The notes: generated from the sequence alone by a model not told the origin. A DNA stretch of 64,000 nucleotides from Ancylobacter defluvii (GCF_018390605.1 NZ_JAHBGD010000005.1:62001-126000); one strand, 5' to 3'. Shown: positions 40,180-50,885, counted from the stretch's first letter. Numbers and translations are program-made.

Positions 40180-41151
40180 CTACTTCCCGGCCAGGAAGCC
40201 CGGATCGTAATAGCGTGAGAGCTCGAACTCCTTGGTGCTGTCGGGTTCGGCACCCACCGCCTTGGAGATCATGATCAGATTGGTGAGGCTCGCCGCCGAG
40301 ACCTCGAGCCCGGCACCGATCGCCTTCTGCTGCTCGACGATGAAGGCGTAGGAATCGGCGCAGATCGCCGGGTCCACCTTGGTGTAGGTGGCGAGGATGG
40401 CGATCGCCTTCTGCTTGTTGGCCGGGTCGTAGATCCAGGTCGCCGCGTCGCGCGTCGCCTGGGTCACCGCCGTGGCCGCCTTGGGATTCTTGGCCGCCCA
40501 GTCGGTATTGAGGATCAGCGGGGTCTGGAGATAGGGATCGGTATAGTCGTCGAGCACCTTCATCCCGTCCTTCTGGGCGATGGTGTCGAAGGGCGCGATC
40601 AGCAGCGCGCCGACCACCTGGCCGTTGCCGAGCGCCACGACGCGATCCTTGGAATTGGCCATCGCGACCATCTGCAGGCTCTGGGCGTCGCCGCCGCCGC
40701 GCTGGATCAGATAGCGCAGCAGATTGGCGGTGCCGCCCTTGACCCCGCCGGCCGTCACCGGCTTGCCGCTCATCTGGGCGACGCTGGTGATGTCCTTGTT
40801 GCCGATGAGGCGCAGGATCGACTTGGTGAGGATGCCGCCGGAAATGACGATCGGCGCGCCCTGATCGATGGCGCGGATGGCGAGGTCCGCCACCGAGACG
40901 CCGGCCTCGACCGAGCCGGTGGACACCGCCTGCAAGAGCGCCGGGCTGCCGGCGGCGACAAGCTCCCTCACTTCGATGCCGTGCTTGGCATAGAAGCCCT
41001 GGTCCTTGGCGATGGCATGCAGCCACAGGAGCGCGCTCGGCGCCAGCACCGCCATGCGCACTTCGGTCTTCTCCTGAGCCCGTGCGGCCGGTGCCGAGAG
41101 GATGAGCGCGGATGCCAGCACACAGCCGGCTGCCCGCAGAAATGCTTTCAT
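40180..41151 (-). CDS. NitT/TauT-type ABC substrate-binding protein
   Basis: A 323-residue periplasmic binding protein of the SsuA/THI5/NMT1-like group. A signal peptide ends near AARAQEK; mature blocks such as LWLHAIAKDQGFYAKHGIEV and GGVKGGTANLLRYLIQRGG are typical of the family. It is the first gene of the operon, while its permease and ATPase are the last two. The ATG at 41151 is chosen because it opens the signal peptide; the longer frame upstream enters the promoter. The ligand is unknown. Confidence 0.9.
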   Translation of the reverse strand: MKAFLRAAGCVLASALILSAPAARAQEKTEVRMAVLAPSALLWLHAIAKDQGFYAKHGIEVRELVAAGSPALLQAVSTGSVEAGVSVADLAIRAIDQGAPIVISGGILTKSILRLIGNKDITSVAQMSGKPVTAGGVKGGTANLLRYLIQRGGGDAQSLQMVAMANSKDRVVALGNGQVVGALLIAPFDTIAQKDGMKVLDDYTDPYLQTPLILNTDWAAKNPKAATAVTQATRDAATWIYDPANKQKAIAILATYTKVDPAICADSYAFIVEQQKAIGAGLEVSAASLTNLIMISKAVGAEPDSTKEFELSRYYDPGFLAGK

Positions 41152-41342
41152 CGTTCGTCCTCGCGCTGGACGGCCGTTCTGCCGCCTCCTCTGGATGCCG
41201 TTTCGTTGAACGGCGTGCAGATAGGGCCATATTGCGGAGATGATTTCAACGAATTTTGCCATTATGTGTCAATTTAATCATTTTGCAAAATCGCTGCATA
41301 TTTCGTAACCAGTCGGAATCTCCTTCCCCGCGGATCCTGTGA
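41152..41342. promoter_or_regulatory. divergent promoter region with palindrome
   Basis: This AT-rich gap separates the leftward catabolic operon and the IclR gene. It contains the perfect 12-bp palindrome ATTTTGCAAAAT at 41280-41291 and a second half-site AATTTTGCC near 41252. IclR proteins bind such short palindromes in divergent promoters, so this is a candidate operator for the regulator next door. Confidence 0.5.
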
Positions 41343-42116
41343 ATGAGCCGGCAGAGCCATATCCTTTCCATCCTCCAGCTGTTCGATACCGGCATGTCGG
41401 TGTGGACCGTCGAGGAGATCGCCAAGGCGCTCGGCGTTTCCGTGCGCACGGCCTACAGGACGGTGAGGGAGCTGACGCAGGGCGGGTTTCTCGATCCGGT
41501 CTCCGGCGCCGGCTATGTGCTCGGGCCGGCCTTCATCCGTTTCGATCGGGTGCTGCGGCAGAGCGATCCGCTCATCCACATTGCCACCCCGGCGATGGAG
41601 CGGCTGCTCGACGAGACCAGCCAGGAAGCGGCCGTCATCCTTTGCCGCCGCTTCAAGGACTGCGTGATGAGCGTGCACATGGTGGAGGGGCGGGAGCCGC
41701 ATCTGCCCGCGAGCTACGAGCGCGGGGCGGCGATGCCGCTTTTCCTGGGCGCGCCGGCCAAGGTCATTCTGGCCTTTCTGCCGGACCGGGTGTTGCGGGG
41801 CCTGTATCTGCGCAACGATGCCGAACTGCGCCGGTCCGGCATCGATTCCTGGCTGAGCTTCAAGGAGCAGCTCAAGCCGGTGCGGAAGGCCGGCTATGCG
41901 ATGACGCAGGCGGAGATCGGCGAAGGCCGGCTCGGCATCGCGGCGCCCATCACGCGCGATGGCCTCGTCGTCGCCAGCCTCAGTCTGGTGCTCTCGGTCC
42001 GCAGCAACAGGCCGGATGCCGATCGGATCGCACACTTCGCCGAGGGGGTGCGCCGCGCGGCCTCCGCGGTCTCGGCAGCACTCGATGTTTCCGAGCCGGG
42101 AGCGGCGCCGCGGTAA
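41343..42116 (+). CDS. IclR-family transcriptional regulator
   Basis: A 257-residue IclR-type regulator with an N-terminal winged helix (about 3-62, WTVEEIAKALGVSVRTAYRT) and a C-terminal effector-binding GAF-like domain (about 75-245). It diverges from the seven-gene operon at 33425-41151, the usual arrangement of an IclR regulator and its target. The effector is presumably the imported compound or an intermediate. Confidence 0.9.
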   Translation: MSRQSHILSILQLFDTGMSVWTVEEIAKALGVSVRTAYRTVRELTQGGFLDPVSGAGYVLGPAFIRFDRVLRQSDPLIHIATPAMERLLDETSQEAAVILCRRFKDCVMSVHMVEGREPHLPASYERGAAMPLFLGAPAKVILAFLPDRVLRGLYLRNDAELRRSGIDSWLSFKEQLKPVRKAGYAMTQAEIGEGRLGIAAPITRDGLVVASLSLVLSVRSNRPDADRIAHFAEGVRRAASAVSAALDVSEPGAAPR

Positions 42117-42621
42117 AGCTCATCATGCCGTTCTATCGGCGCGGCGCGAGGGCCGGGTGCCCAATGCGGCACTGAACGGCGGGATGTGTCTGCCGTGAGC
42201 CCGGCGAGAATCCCGTCGCTCACGGTAGGAGGGAAGGCTGTTTCCCGCTGCCGCGTGGACGCGGCGGCGAATGCCGTCCCGGTCCGCCGGTGCCCTCTCC
42301 ACGCGATAAGTCAAAATCGCGCTGCATGATCGGCAGATGTCTCCTTCTCGACTGTCTCCCTCTCGACGCGATCGGCGTGGGCGCACGAGATCTTCGGCGG
42401 GTCGACGCGCGAGAGGGGGGGCTGCATCTTCCCGCCGCATGGGGCGGTGCGCGTGGGGCTTCAGGATGCCCGGTGTTGGCCGGGTGATCCGTACCGACAT
42501 TCTTTGAACCGGCGGCCGATACTGCGGGCCGGCGCGATTTGCGGACATTCACGTGGCGCGTGAAGGCGGAGGCGAGTCCGTCGTGGCTGCGCCTGGCCGT
42601 CAGGTGCTTTGAATGGCATCG

Positions 42622-42641
42622 ATAAAGTGCACGCACTTTAT
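42622..42641. promoter_or_regulatory. perfect inverted repeat ahead of ABC operon
   Basis: ATAAAGTG, four bases, then CACTTTAT: an exact 8-bp-arm palindrome in an AT-rich stretch about 180 bp before the first gene of the operon. It is a candidate binding site for the operon's GntR regulator or the neighbouring IclR protein. Confidence 0.45.
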
Positions 42642-42773
42642 GCACGCAAAATATCCATATCGCCTTCATTCGTGACAGAGGCGAAATTCCCACGGCAATG
42701 TCGCTGACCTTAAGTCATTGATTTGTCGCGCGGGAACGAAAAAGCAGAAACTGGCACATGCCTTGCTTTCAAT

Positions 42774-42798
42774 ATCGTATGCACTCGATGCATGCGAT
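42774..42798. promoter_or_regulatory. inverted repeat close to operon start
   Basis: ATCGTATGCA and TGCATGCGAT are inverted copies (9 of 10 positions) separated by 5 bp. The site ends 25 bp before the ATG at 42824, a position that would block transcription or initiation. It is the better candidate for the GntR-family repressor encoded in the same operon. Confidence 0.45.
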
Positions 42799-42823
42799 AA
42801 AATCCAGAAGCAGGGACATACAG

Positions 42824-43954
42824 ATGCGCACTTCCTTCCTTACCGGCGATATCAGTCGCCGCTCCTTCCTCAAGGCCGGCGTCGCCGCTGGCGCGCTTGC
42901 CGCCACCTCCCGCTGGTCGGCGGCCCAGGCCGACGACCCCAAGGTGCTGAATTATCTGTCCTGGCCGGGCAATGCCGATCCTTACCTCGTCGAGCAGTTC
43001 GAGAAGGAAAACGGCGTCAAGATCCGCATCAAGGAGTATGTCGGCGGCGACCAGATGCTGGCCGTCATCAACCAGTCGCCGCCCGGCTCCTTCGACGTGG
43101 TGCTCGCCGATGCCGAGTACATGCACTTGCTGCATGCAGCGGACTTCGTCGAAGAGCTCGACCCGGCCGATTACCCGCTGAAGGACTATTGGCCGGAATT
43201 CCAGAAGTTCCCGCTGCACTGGTTCGACGGCAAGCTGTACGGCGTGATGACCGATTTCGGCTATCTCGGCCTGTCCTACAACACCAAGGAGTTCACGCCG
43301 AAGGAGGTCTCCTCCTATGCCGCGCTGTGGAGCGAGAAGGCCAAGGGCAAGGTTGGCTTCTTCGACTGGTATCTGCCGTCCATGGGTTCGATCAGCCTTT
43401 CCAATTCCAACCGTCCGCCCTTCGACATCGACGAGGCGCATTTCGAGGCGGTGAAGGAGAAGCTGTTCTCGCTGAAGCCGCAGGCCTCGGGCTTCTACAC
43501 CATCGCCGACATCTTCTCCTCGCTCACCAATGGCCGCGCCCAGCTGGTGCCCGGCATCGGCGAGTGGATCACCCTCGGCCTGCGGATGAACGGCGTGCCG
43601 GTCGACACCATTATCCCGGAGGAGGGCGGGCTGCAGTGGACGGAGTCGCTGTCCATCGTGAAGGGCACGCCCAAGCGCGATCTCGCCCGCAAGTTCATCC
43701 AGTACACCACCTCGCCCGAGGGGCAGGTGAAGATGGCGACCAAGGTCGACAACAAGAAGTCGATCCCCTCCATCGCCGGCTGGAAGCTGCTCAACGAGAC
43801 TATGCCGAAGGAGGCCGAAATCCTGCGCATGACGCTCACCGGCCCGAACGTGATGGACGAGTACAAGGCGAAGAAGATCCAGTTCCGCCAGTTGCCCAAG
43901 CAGCAGGAAATCTCGGATTGGAACGACGCCTGGAGCGAGTTCAAGAGCCTCTGA
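42824..43954 (+). CDS. polyamine-type ABC substrate-binding protein
   Basis: A 376-residue periplasmic binding protein of the PotD/PotF group (spermidine/putrescine-like), with VLNYLSWPGNADPYLVEQFE at the mature N-terminus. The export signal is twin-arginine: SRRSFLKAG at 11-19 followed by an Ala-rich hydrophobic stretch, which is common for alphaproteobacterial members. I start it at ATG 42824. The actual ligand may be another cationic or nitrogenous compound given the downstream enzymes. Confidence 0.9.
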   Translation: MRTSFLTGDISRRSFLKAGVAAGALAATSRWSAAQADDPKVLNYLSWPGNADPYLVEQFEKENGVKIRIKEYVGGDQMLAVINQSPPGSFDVVLADAEYMHLLHAADFVEELDPADYPLKDYWPEFQKFPLHWFDGKLYGVMTDFGYLGLSYNTKEFTPKEVSSYAALWSEKAKGKVGFFDWYLPSMGSISLSNSNRPPFDIDEAHFEAVKEKLFSLKPQASGFYTIADIFSSLTNGRAQLVPGIGEWITLGLRMNGVPVDTIIPEEGGLQWTESLSIVKGTPKRDLARKFIQYTTSPEGQVKMATKVDNKKSIPSIAGWKLLNETMPKEAEILRMTLTGPNVMDEYKAKKIQFRQLPKQQEISDWNDAWSEFKSL

Positions 43955-43981
43955 GTATCATACGAACCAAGGGGATCCGCC

Positions 43982-44911
43982 ATGACGGCCGCCTCCGTGA
44001 CGACGCGTGCCAGCGCCCTGCGGCGCTGGTCCTGGCTGCAGGGGCCACGCATGACGGGTTCCCCCGCCGTGCTGCCCTCCGTGCTCGGCCTGCCGGTGCT
44101 GCTGTGGCAGGCGGTATTCTTCGCCGCGCCGCTGGTCTTCCTGGTCGTGGTGACCTTCTGGCAGGTGAAGGCGTTCCGGCTGGAGCCGGCCTTCGTGCTC
44201 GACAACTGGTCGCGGATCCTGTTTTCCGCGACCTTCCAGCGCGCGCTGGTGCATACCTTCGCCGTCGCCGGCACGACGACGCTGCTCGCCGTCGCGCTGG
44301 CCTTTCCCGCCGCCTATACCATCGCCTTCCGGCTGAGCCCACGCAGGCGCGATCTGGCGGTCGCCTTCCTCGTGGTGCCGGTGTTCTCCAGCTACATGCT
44401 GCGCATCTATGCGTGGCAGATCGTGCTCAGCCCGGAAGGCATGATCAACGCCCTGCTCGGGCTGACAGGCATCGGGCCGCTGCCGCTGCTCGGCGGGGCG
44501 TTCTCGTTGCAGATCGGCCTGCTGACCCTGACGCTGCCGATCGCCGTGCTCATCCTCGTCTTCGCCATGGCCGGCATCGACCGCACGCTGGTCGAGGCGG
44601 CGGAAAATCTCGGCTGCCGACGGGCCCGCGTGATCATGCATGTCGTCGCGCCATCGGTCCGACCGGCCATCGCACTGGCCGCGACGACGAGCTTCCTGCT
44701 GGCCTTCGGCGACTATATCAGCCCGCTGTTCATGACCGGTTCCAAGCCGCCCACTCTCTCCATCCTCATTGTCGATACGGTGAAATCCGGCTCGCAATGG
44801 CCGCGCGCCTCGGTCATCGGCGTGGCGATGCTGGTCATGCTGGCGCTGGTGCTCGGCATCGGCCAATGGCTGTCGAGCGGTCGCGCCACCCGCCGGGAGG
44901 GGGCACGATGA
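43982..44911 (+). CDS. polyamine-type ABC permease, PotB-like
   Basis: A 309-residue permease with six hydrophobic segments of the PotB/PotH type. The coupling loop is LVEAAENLGCRRARVIMHVV near residues 200-220. It follows the binding-protein gene by 27 bp and overlaps the second permease gene by 4 bp. Confidence 0.92.
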   Translation: MTAASVTTRASALRRWSWLQGPRMTGSPAVLPSVLGLPVLLWQAVFFAAPLVFLVVVTFWQVKAFRLEPAFVLDNWSRILFSATFQRALVHTFAVAGTTTLLAVALAFPAAYTIAFRLSPRRRDLAVAFLVVPVFSSYMLRIYAWQIVLSPEGMINALLGLTGIGPLPLLGGAFSLQIGLLTLTLPIAVLILVFAMAGIDRTLVEAAENLGCRRARVIMHVVAPSVRPAIALAATTSFLLAFGDYISPLFMTGSKPPTLSILIVDTVKSGSQWPRASVIGVAMLVMLALVLGIGQWLSSGRATRREGAR

Positions 44912-45720
44912 ACCGCATCCTCGCCACCCGCCTCTCGCGCCTCGCCCAATACAGCTTCCTAGGATTGCTGTTCGCCTTCATCGCCACGCCGATGCTGGTC
45001 ATCGTCGTATTCTCCTTTGATGCCAACCGCTTCCCCACCATTCCCTGGGGTGGCTTCAGCCTCGAATGGCACCGGGCGATCCTCGCCGATTCGATGATCC
45101 GCGACGCCTTCGTCAACAGCATGCTGGTCGGGGGTGGCACGGCGGTGCTTTCGACGCTGCTCGGCTTCGCCGCCGCCTATCTGGATTTCCGCTACCGCTT
45201 CCGTCTCAAGCTCGGCTTCGTGCTGCTGGTGGCGGTGCCGCCCGCCGTGCCGGCCACCATCCTTGGCATGGCGATGCTGGCCTTCCTCTCCCGCATCGGG
45301 TTGTTCGGGCGGCTGGAGACGATCATGGCCTGCCATGTCGCCATCGCCACCTCCTTCTCCATGGCGATCATCCGCCTGCGGCTGAACGACCTCAGCCGCG
45401 ACCTCGAGCCAGCCGCCTGGAATCTCGGTGCCTCACCGGCGGCGGCGCTGTTCCATGTGGTGATCCCGTTCTGCAGACCGGCGCTGATCGCCTCGTTCTT
45501 CCTGTCGGCAGCGGTATCCTTCGACGAATTCCTCATCGCCTGGTTCGTCGGCGGCGTGCACGAGACCTTGCCGGTGCGCATCCTCAACCTCCTGCAAGGT
45601 CAAGTGAATCCGAAGATCAACGCGATCGGCGCGGTGGTGCTGGTCGTCAGCGTGGCGCTGGTGCTTCTCGCCCAACGTTTCACCGGCGTCCGGGCCGGAC
45701 GCCGCAACCCCGCTCCATGA
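44908..45720 (+). CDS. polyamine-type ABC permease, PotC-like
   Basis: A 270-residue permease of the PotC/PotI type, six hydrophobic segments, with coupling loop DLEPAAWNLGASPAAALFHV near 165-185. The ATG at 44908 lies inside the previous gene's last codons, so translation is coupled. With the first permease it forms the membrane channel. Confidence 0.92.
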   Translation: MNRILATRLSRLAQYSFLGLLFAFIATPMLVIVVFSFDANRFPTIPWGGFSLEWHRAILADSMIRDAFVNSMLVGGGTAVLSTLLGFAAAYLDFRYRFRLKLGFVLLVAVPPAVPATILGMAMLAFLSRIGLFGRLETIMACHVAIATSFSMAIIRLRLNDLSRDLEPAAWNLGASPAAALFHVVIPFCRPALIASFFLSAAVSFDEFLIAWFVGGVHETLPVRILNLLQGQVNPKINAIGAVVLVVSVALVLLAQRFTGVRAGRRNPAP

Positions 45721-45734
45721 CAAGGGAGAGCCCC

Positions 45735-46823
<1,089 letters not shown>

Positions 46824-46872
46824 GCCGGGCTGCTGCCGCAGGCCGGATAAGACATTGAAAGAGGATAAAGGC

Positions 46873-47382
46873 ATGTACCGCGAAGAATTCATGCGCCGCG
46901 CCATCGATATATCGCGCGAGGCATTGGAGAAGCCGGGCACCGAGCCGTTCGGCTGCGTTATCGTCAAGGATGGCGCGATCATCGGCGAGGGGCTGAATCA
47001 CTCGCTCGCTCATTTCGATCCCACCTCACATGGCGAGGTAGAGGCGATACGCGATGCGTGCCGCCGGCTCGAATGCGTCGACCTTACCGGCTGCGAGCTC
47101 TACACCTCCTGCGAGCCTTGCGCGATGTGCGTGGCGACGATGGAGGTGGCGGGCATCTCGCAGCTCTATTATGCCGCCTCGATGCGGCAGGCCGGTGCCG
47201 CCTTCGCCTCGCTCACGCGTGCCGAACGCCACCCCATCGACACCGAGGCACTGCGTACAGCGGCCGGGGCTCTTGTTGAAGAGCGCGCCATGCCTTCGCA
47301 GCAGGAGATGGACGCCGATGCGGTGGCGATTCTCGACAGCTGGGCGAAAGCGCGCAAGGCTGCCACCGCGATCTCGGACTGA
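46873..47382 (+). CDS. nucleoside/nucleobase deaminase
   Basis: A 169-residue zinc deaminase of the cytidine/deoxycytidylate deaminase superfamily. The zinc site is complete: H53 with the proton-shuttling E55 (HGEVEA) and C83/C86 (EPCAMC). Size and the C-terminal extension resemble guanine deaminase GuaD and tRNA-independent nucleobase deaminases; the substrate amino-heterocycle is not evident. It is 49 bp after the ABC ATPase gene, in the same operon, suggesting the imported compound or a product carries an exocyclic amine. Confidence 0.88.
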   Translation: MYREEFMRRAIDISREALEKPGTEPFGCVIVKDGAIIGEGLNHSLAHFDPTSHGEVEAIRDACRRLECVDLTGCELYTSCEPCAMCVATMEVAGISQLYYAASMRQAGAAFASLTRAERHPIDTEALRTAAGALVEERAMPSQQEMDADAVAILDSWAKARKAATAISD

Positions 47383-47412
47383 TTCAGCGCATACAAAACA
47401 TCGAGCATTTGC

Positions 47413-48189
47413 ATGAACATTTCACGCGTGAAGAAGGGCGCCTCGCGCTCGGTGAACGACCCGACCGCAAAGGGAAAGGGTCCGCCCGGAGAGAGCGGAG
47501 CCATCTCCCGTACCGAAGCGGTTCAGGACGCACTTCGGCAAGCCATCATTGAGCAGAGGCTCCAGCCGGGAGCCAAGCTTCCGGAGGACGCCATCGGCGA
47601 CGCCTTCGGTACCAGCCGCACCATTGCGCGCGAGGCGCTCGGGCGCCTCGCCGTTGAAGGACTGGTCGAGTTGAAGCCCAATCGCGGCGCCTTCGTTGCC
47701 AATCCGAGCCTCGATGAAGGACGCGATGTGTTCGTTGTCCGCCGGGGCCTCGAGCGCATCGTCACCGAATGTCTCGCCGGCAAACTGAAGCCGGACGAAA
47801 TTGCAGTGCTGCGCGACCATGTCGCCCGCGAACAGAAGATCTCCGGCCACAATGAGGTGGAATCGATCCGCCTCGCCGGCGAGTTCCACCTGCTCCTCGC
47901 CCGCCTGACCGGCAACCAGGTGCTCGTGCGCTATGTGACCGAGGTGGTGTCGCGCTGCTCGCTCATCCTCGCCATGTATGGCCGGCCGCATTCCTCCGAC
48001 TGCGGCGTCAGCGAGCATGGCGAAATCGTCGATGCACTGATCGCCGGGAACGCCGCGCGCGCTGCCGAGCTCATGGATCATCATCTTGCGGCGGTCGCCA
48101 GCCGCGCGCTTCTTCAGGAAAAAGCCGAGCGCGACATCCGCGACGTGCTGGCGCCTTATGCTGCCCGGATCAGGGGGCTGGAGTCATGA
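47413..48189 (+). CDS. GntR-family regulator, FadR/FCD type
   Basis: A 258-residue regulator: an N-terminal winged helix (about 35-100, EDAIGDAFGTSRTIAREALG) and an all-helical FCD effector domain (about 105-245) with metal-binding His residues, including SEHGEIVDALIAG. As the sixth gene of the importer operon it probably represses that operon in the absence of substrate, acting on the palindromes upstream of 42824. Confidence 0.9.
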   Translation: MNISRVKKGASRSVNDPTAKGKGPPGESGAISRTEAVQDALRQAIIEQRLQPGAKLPEDAIGDAFGTSRTIAREALGRLAVEGLVELKPNRGAFVANPSLDEGRDVFVVRRGLERIVTECLAGKLKPDEIAVLRDHVAREQKISGHNEVESIRLAGEFHLLLARLTGNQVLVRYVTEVVSRCSLILAMYGRPHSSDCGVSEHGEIVDALIAGNAARAAELMDHHLAAVASRALLQEKAERDIRDVLAPYAARIRGLES

Positions 48190-48866
48190 GCATGCATCCC
48201 CAGCCGGAGACGGACTCCGTCGCCTTCGATTTCCGGGCGCTCGGCGAACGCGAGCGTTACAAGCTGATGATCGGCACCATCGTGCCGCGTCCCATCGCAC
48301 TGGTGACGACCGTCGATCCGCAGGGGCGGGTGAATGCGGCGCCGTTCAGCTTCTTCAATTGCCTCTCGGCCGATCCGCCGATCCTGGCGCTGGGCGTGGA
48401 AAACCACGCCGACATGTCGTTCAAGGACACGGCGCAGAACATCCGCCTCACCGAGGTTTTCACGGTAAACATTGTATCCCACGCCATCGCCGAGGGAATG
48501 CATGTGTGCGCGGCGGATTTCCCGTCCGGACATGACGAACTTGCCGCCGCCGGGTTCACGGCGGTTGCCGGCGTCAAGGTCGCCTCGCCGTGGATCCGAG
48601 AGGCGCCGGCTGCCTTCGAATGCCGGCGACACCTCACCCTGGAACTGGGCAAGTCGCGGCAGATCATCCTCGGCGAGATCGTTTATGCGCATTACCGGGC
48701 CAACGTCGTCGATGCGGAGCGGTTGCACGTCGATCCGGTGCGCCTCGATGCGATCGCGCGGCTTGGCGGTAGCACCTGCGCGACGATCCGCGACCGCTTC
48801 GACATGCCGACCCCCACATTCGCCGAATGGTCCGCATTGTCACGGCCGACTGAAAAAGCGGGTTAG
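48186..48866 (+). CDS. flavin reductase-like FMN-binding protein
   Basis: A 226-residue split-barrel flavoprotein of the flavin reductase family (YKLMIGTIVPRPIALVTTVD and NAAPFSFFNCLSADPPILAL are the typical FMN-binding blocks). Such proteins supply reduced flavin to a partner monooxygenase or act as oxidoreductases themselves. No two-component oxygenase gene is adjacent. It overlaps the GntR gene by 4 bp and closes the operon. Confidence 0.9.
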   Translation: MSMHPQPETDSVAFDFRALGERERYKLMIGTIVPRPIALVTTVDPQGRVNAAPFSFFNCLSADPPILALGVENHADMSFKDTAQNIRLTEVFTVNIVSHAIAEGMHVCAADFPSGHDELAAAGFTAVAGVKVASPWIREAPAAFECRRHLTLELGKSRQIILGEIVYAHYRANVVDAERLHVDPVRLDAIARLGGSTCATIRDRFDMPTPTFAEWSALSRPTEKAG

Positions 48867-48921
48867 TGCGAGCCCGACGGCGGCCTCGACCCGCGTCGGC
48901 CAAGGAGCGTTCAAGACGTCC

Positions 48922-49653
48922 CTAGGCTGATGCGGGCGCGGTATCGTCCCATGATTGTTCCGAGCCGCCAGAGGACAAATCGTTTCCGTCTGCGCCGGGC
49001 GGGGTCCCGGGTAGCCATGTTGCCAAGGCGCCGCGGCCTTCCTCGGTCAGCGCGTAGACGCCACGCTCCGAGCGCTCGAACCAGCCATAGACATTCCGGC
49101 GCAGTATCTTTTGGGCGTCGGGGAAAGAGTGCTTGAGATCGCGCGGCCGCTGCGGCGCCAACGCCATCGCCGCGGCGCAGGCGAGTGCCTGCTGGCGATA
49201 CGCGGTCATGATCGGCTTACGCGTGCCGCCACCAGCAACCGGGTCGCCCTGTCGCCGCTTGTGTTCCTCCACTACGCGTGAGCGCCGGCGGGGATTCTTC
49301 CGCGGCAAGGGCGCTGTCGGAGACACGAGGATCTCGACGTGCCCATACGCCGAAACACCGAGCAGCCCGAAGCCGAGATGTCGGCACAGATTGCGGTATC
49401 TCCGATCGCTCTCGCGGCCCTTGCCCTTGGCCGAGAGCCGGGCGGCCAGCCAGATCTCGTCGGCGACGCTCATCCGGTCGACGCCCTGAAGGATGAGCTC
49501 GAGATTGAAGGTCAGCTTCAGCTCGCCAATGACCATCACGGAGGGATCATCGTTCCGAAGGCCGACAAGATCGCATGACCCGATCTCGCCCTTGACGGTA
49601 TAGCCCAGGCCTTCGAGGAAGCGTTTGACGGGTTCGTAGAGAGACGTTTCCAT
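48922..49653 (-). CDS. DUF2161 family protein
   Basis: A 243-residue protein of the DUF2161 family, conserved in alphaproteobacteria. The N-terminus has a PD-(D/E)xK nuclease-like layout: YEPVKRFLEGLGYTVKGEIG, then D28 and the GELK motif near 42-45. A winged-helix-like C-terminal region follows (about 150-220). Enzymatic activity is not established. The acidic, low-complexity tail (GSEQSWDDTAPASA) is probably disordered. It is convergent with the flavin reductase gene. Confidence 0.85.
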   Translation of the reverse strand: METSLYEPVKRFLEGLGYTVKGEIGSCDLVGLRNDDPSVMVIGELKLTFNLELILQGVDRMSVADEIWLAARLSAKGKGRESDRRYRNLCRHLGFGLLGVSAYGHVEILVSPTAPLPRKNPRRRSRVVEEHKRRQGDPVAGGGTRKPIMTAYRQQALACAAAMALAPQRPRDLKHSFPDAQKILRRNVYGWFERSERGVYALTEEGRGALATWLPGTPPGADGNDLSSGGSEQSWDDTAPASA

Positions 49654-50126
49654 ATCGTAGCTCCGCGCCGCTATTGCTGGTCGAAGTGAGCGAGGGGCCA
49701 GCCCGGCCGCATTGCCATATGCTGTCCTTCAGCCGCAAGTCGGGCCATTTGCCATTCGGCTTGATGAAGACGACGCTGGCGGCTTTGAAGACCCATTCAT
49801 TACAACGATCGCTGGTTCTTGCGCCGCCAAGAGCCCAGCTCGCTCGTGAGCATGTGGACCCTAAGAGATCAAACGATATTCAGAGTATCGAACAACCCTT
49901 AAGGTCTCGCTAGCGCATCCGGCCGGCGCGACTGCCTTGCCTGGTCATCGGATGTTCAATGCGGCAATGACCACCCGTACGATGGCTTGAGCGCCGACGA
50001 CGGCACCAGCCACCCGAGAGCTGGGGCTGGCAGCGATTGCGCGAGTTTACCGGCGGGCGATGTCTTCCAATGCAGGAGGTGGCAGCGTAAGCTGCCCGAC
50101 GATGAGAACGGCCTCGCATCGGCGGT
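49654..50126. other. intergenic, nothing recognised
   Basis: About 470 bp between the start of the DUF2161 gene and the end of the osmolyte-importer operon. Frames across it lack ribosome-binding sites and known domains. No repeat, RNA gene or clear terminator was noticed. Confidence 0.35.
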
Positions 50127-50885
50127 TCAGAGAACCTGCTCCAATTCATCGAACCATAGGTCGGTTGCCACGGCGAACAGCCCAACGAGCAGCGCACCTT
50201 GGATGACGTAAGCCGGGTTGGAGCCGGATAGCCCCTCGATTATGGGTGAGCCGAGCGTCAGCGCCCCGACCGTCGACCCAATGGTCGCGGTGCCGATGTT
50301 GAGAATTACAGAGGTTCGCACGCCTGCCAGTATTATCGGTGCGGCAAGGGGCAATTCCACCTTGAGAAGCCGGCCCTGCGGCGACAATCCGATGCCGTCG
50401 GCGGCTTCGATCGGTGCCCTGGGAATGGCCGTCAGGCCGGCGATGGTTGCGCCTATCACCGGCAGCAGGCCGTAGGCGATGAGCGCGATAATAGTTGGAG
50501 CGCTGCCATAGCCGACGGCCGGCACCGCGAGAGCCAGTACGGCTGTCGGCGGGAATGTTTGGCCGATGGCGGCAAGCGTGTCGACGGGGCCAGCGAAGTC
50601 GCGCCCGATGGGGCGCGTGACAAAAATGCCGATGCCTATGCCGAGAGTGATCACGACAAGGCTCGCCATGCCCACCAACGCGGCGTGCGAAACTGCCAGG
50701 TCAAGAAAGCTTGCGCGGGTATAGAGAGGACGTGGAAGTTCGGGGAACAGCCATCCGAAAATCGGCGCGCTGTAAGGCAGCAAAGCGAGCATCGCTACGA
50801 ATACAAGGCTCACCAATGCCGCTGGGCGTGTTGCAGCGTCGACGACACCTCGCACGGTTCGGCCAGCACGGCTGCGAGCCATCAT
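50127..50885 (-). CDS. yehW: osmolyte ABC permease, YehW-like
   Basis: A 252-residue permease of the glycine betaine/proline (OpuBB/YehW) class with six hydrophobic segments and coupling loop [20 protein letters not shown]. It is the last gene of an operon in the order binding protein, large permease, ATPase, small permease, which is exactly yehZ-yehY-yehX-yehW. Overlaps the ATPase gene by 4 bp. Confidence 0.88.
   Translation of the reverse strand: MMARSRAGRTVRGVVDAATRPAALVSLVFVAMLALLPYSAPIFGWLFPELPRPLYTRASFLDLAVSHAALVGMASLVVITLGIGIGIFVTRPIGRDFAGPVDTLAAIGQTFPPTAVLALAVPAVGYGSAPTIIALIAYGLLPVIGATIAGLTAIPRAPIEAADGIGLSPQGRLLKVELPLAAPIILAGVRTSVILNIGTATIGSTVGALTLGSPIIEGLSGSNPAYVIQGALLVGLFAVATDLWFDELEQVL

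Larger units (their letters stand above)
42117..42823. other. regulatory intergenic region
   Basis: About 700 bp without a supported gene; frames on both strands are arginine-rich. The right half (from 42600) is AT-rich and holds two inverted repeats reported separately, so it is the promoter region of the rightward polyamine-type importer operon. Confidence 0.5.

Noticed and set aside
42718-45720. 1000-codon plus-strand frame spanning several transporter genes
   Set aside because: Only its last 270 codons are real (the PotC-like permease); the rest is out of frame with the binding protein and first permease.
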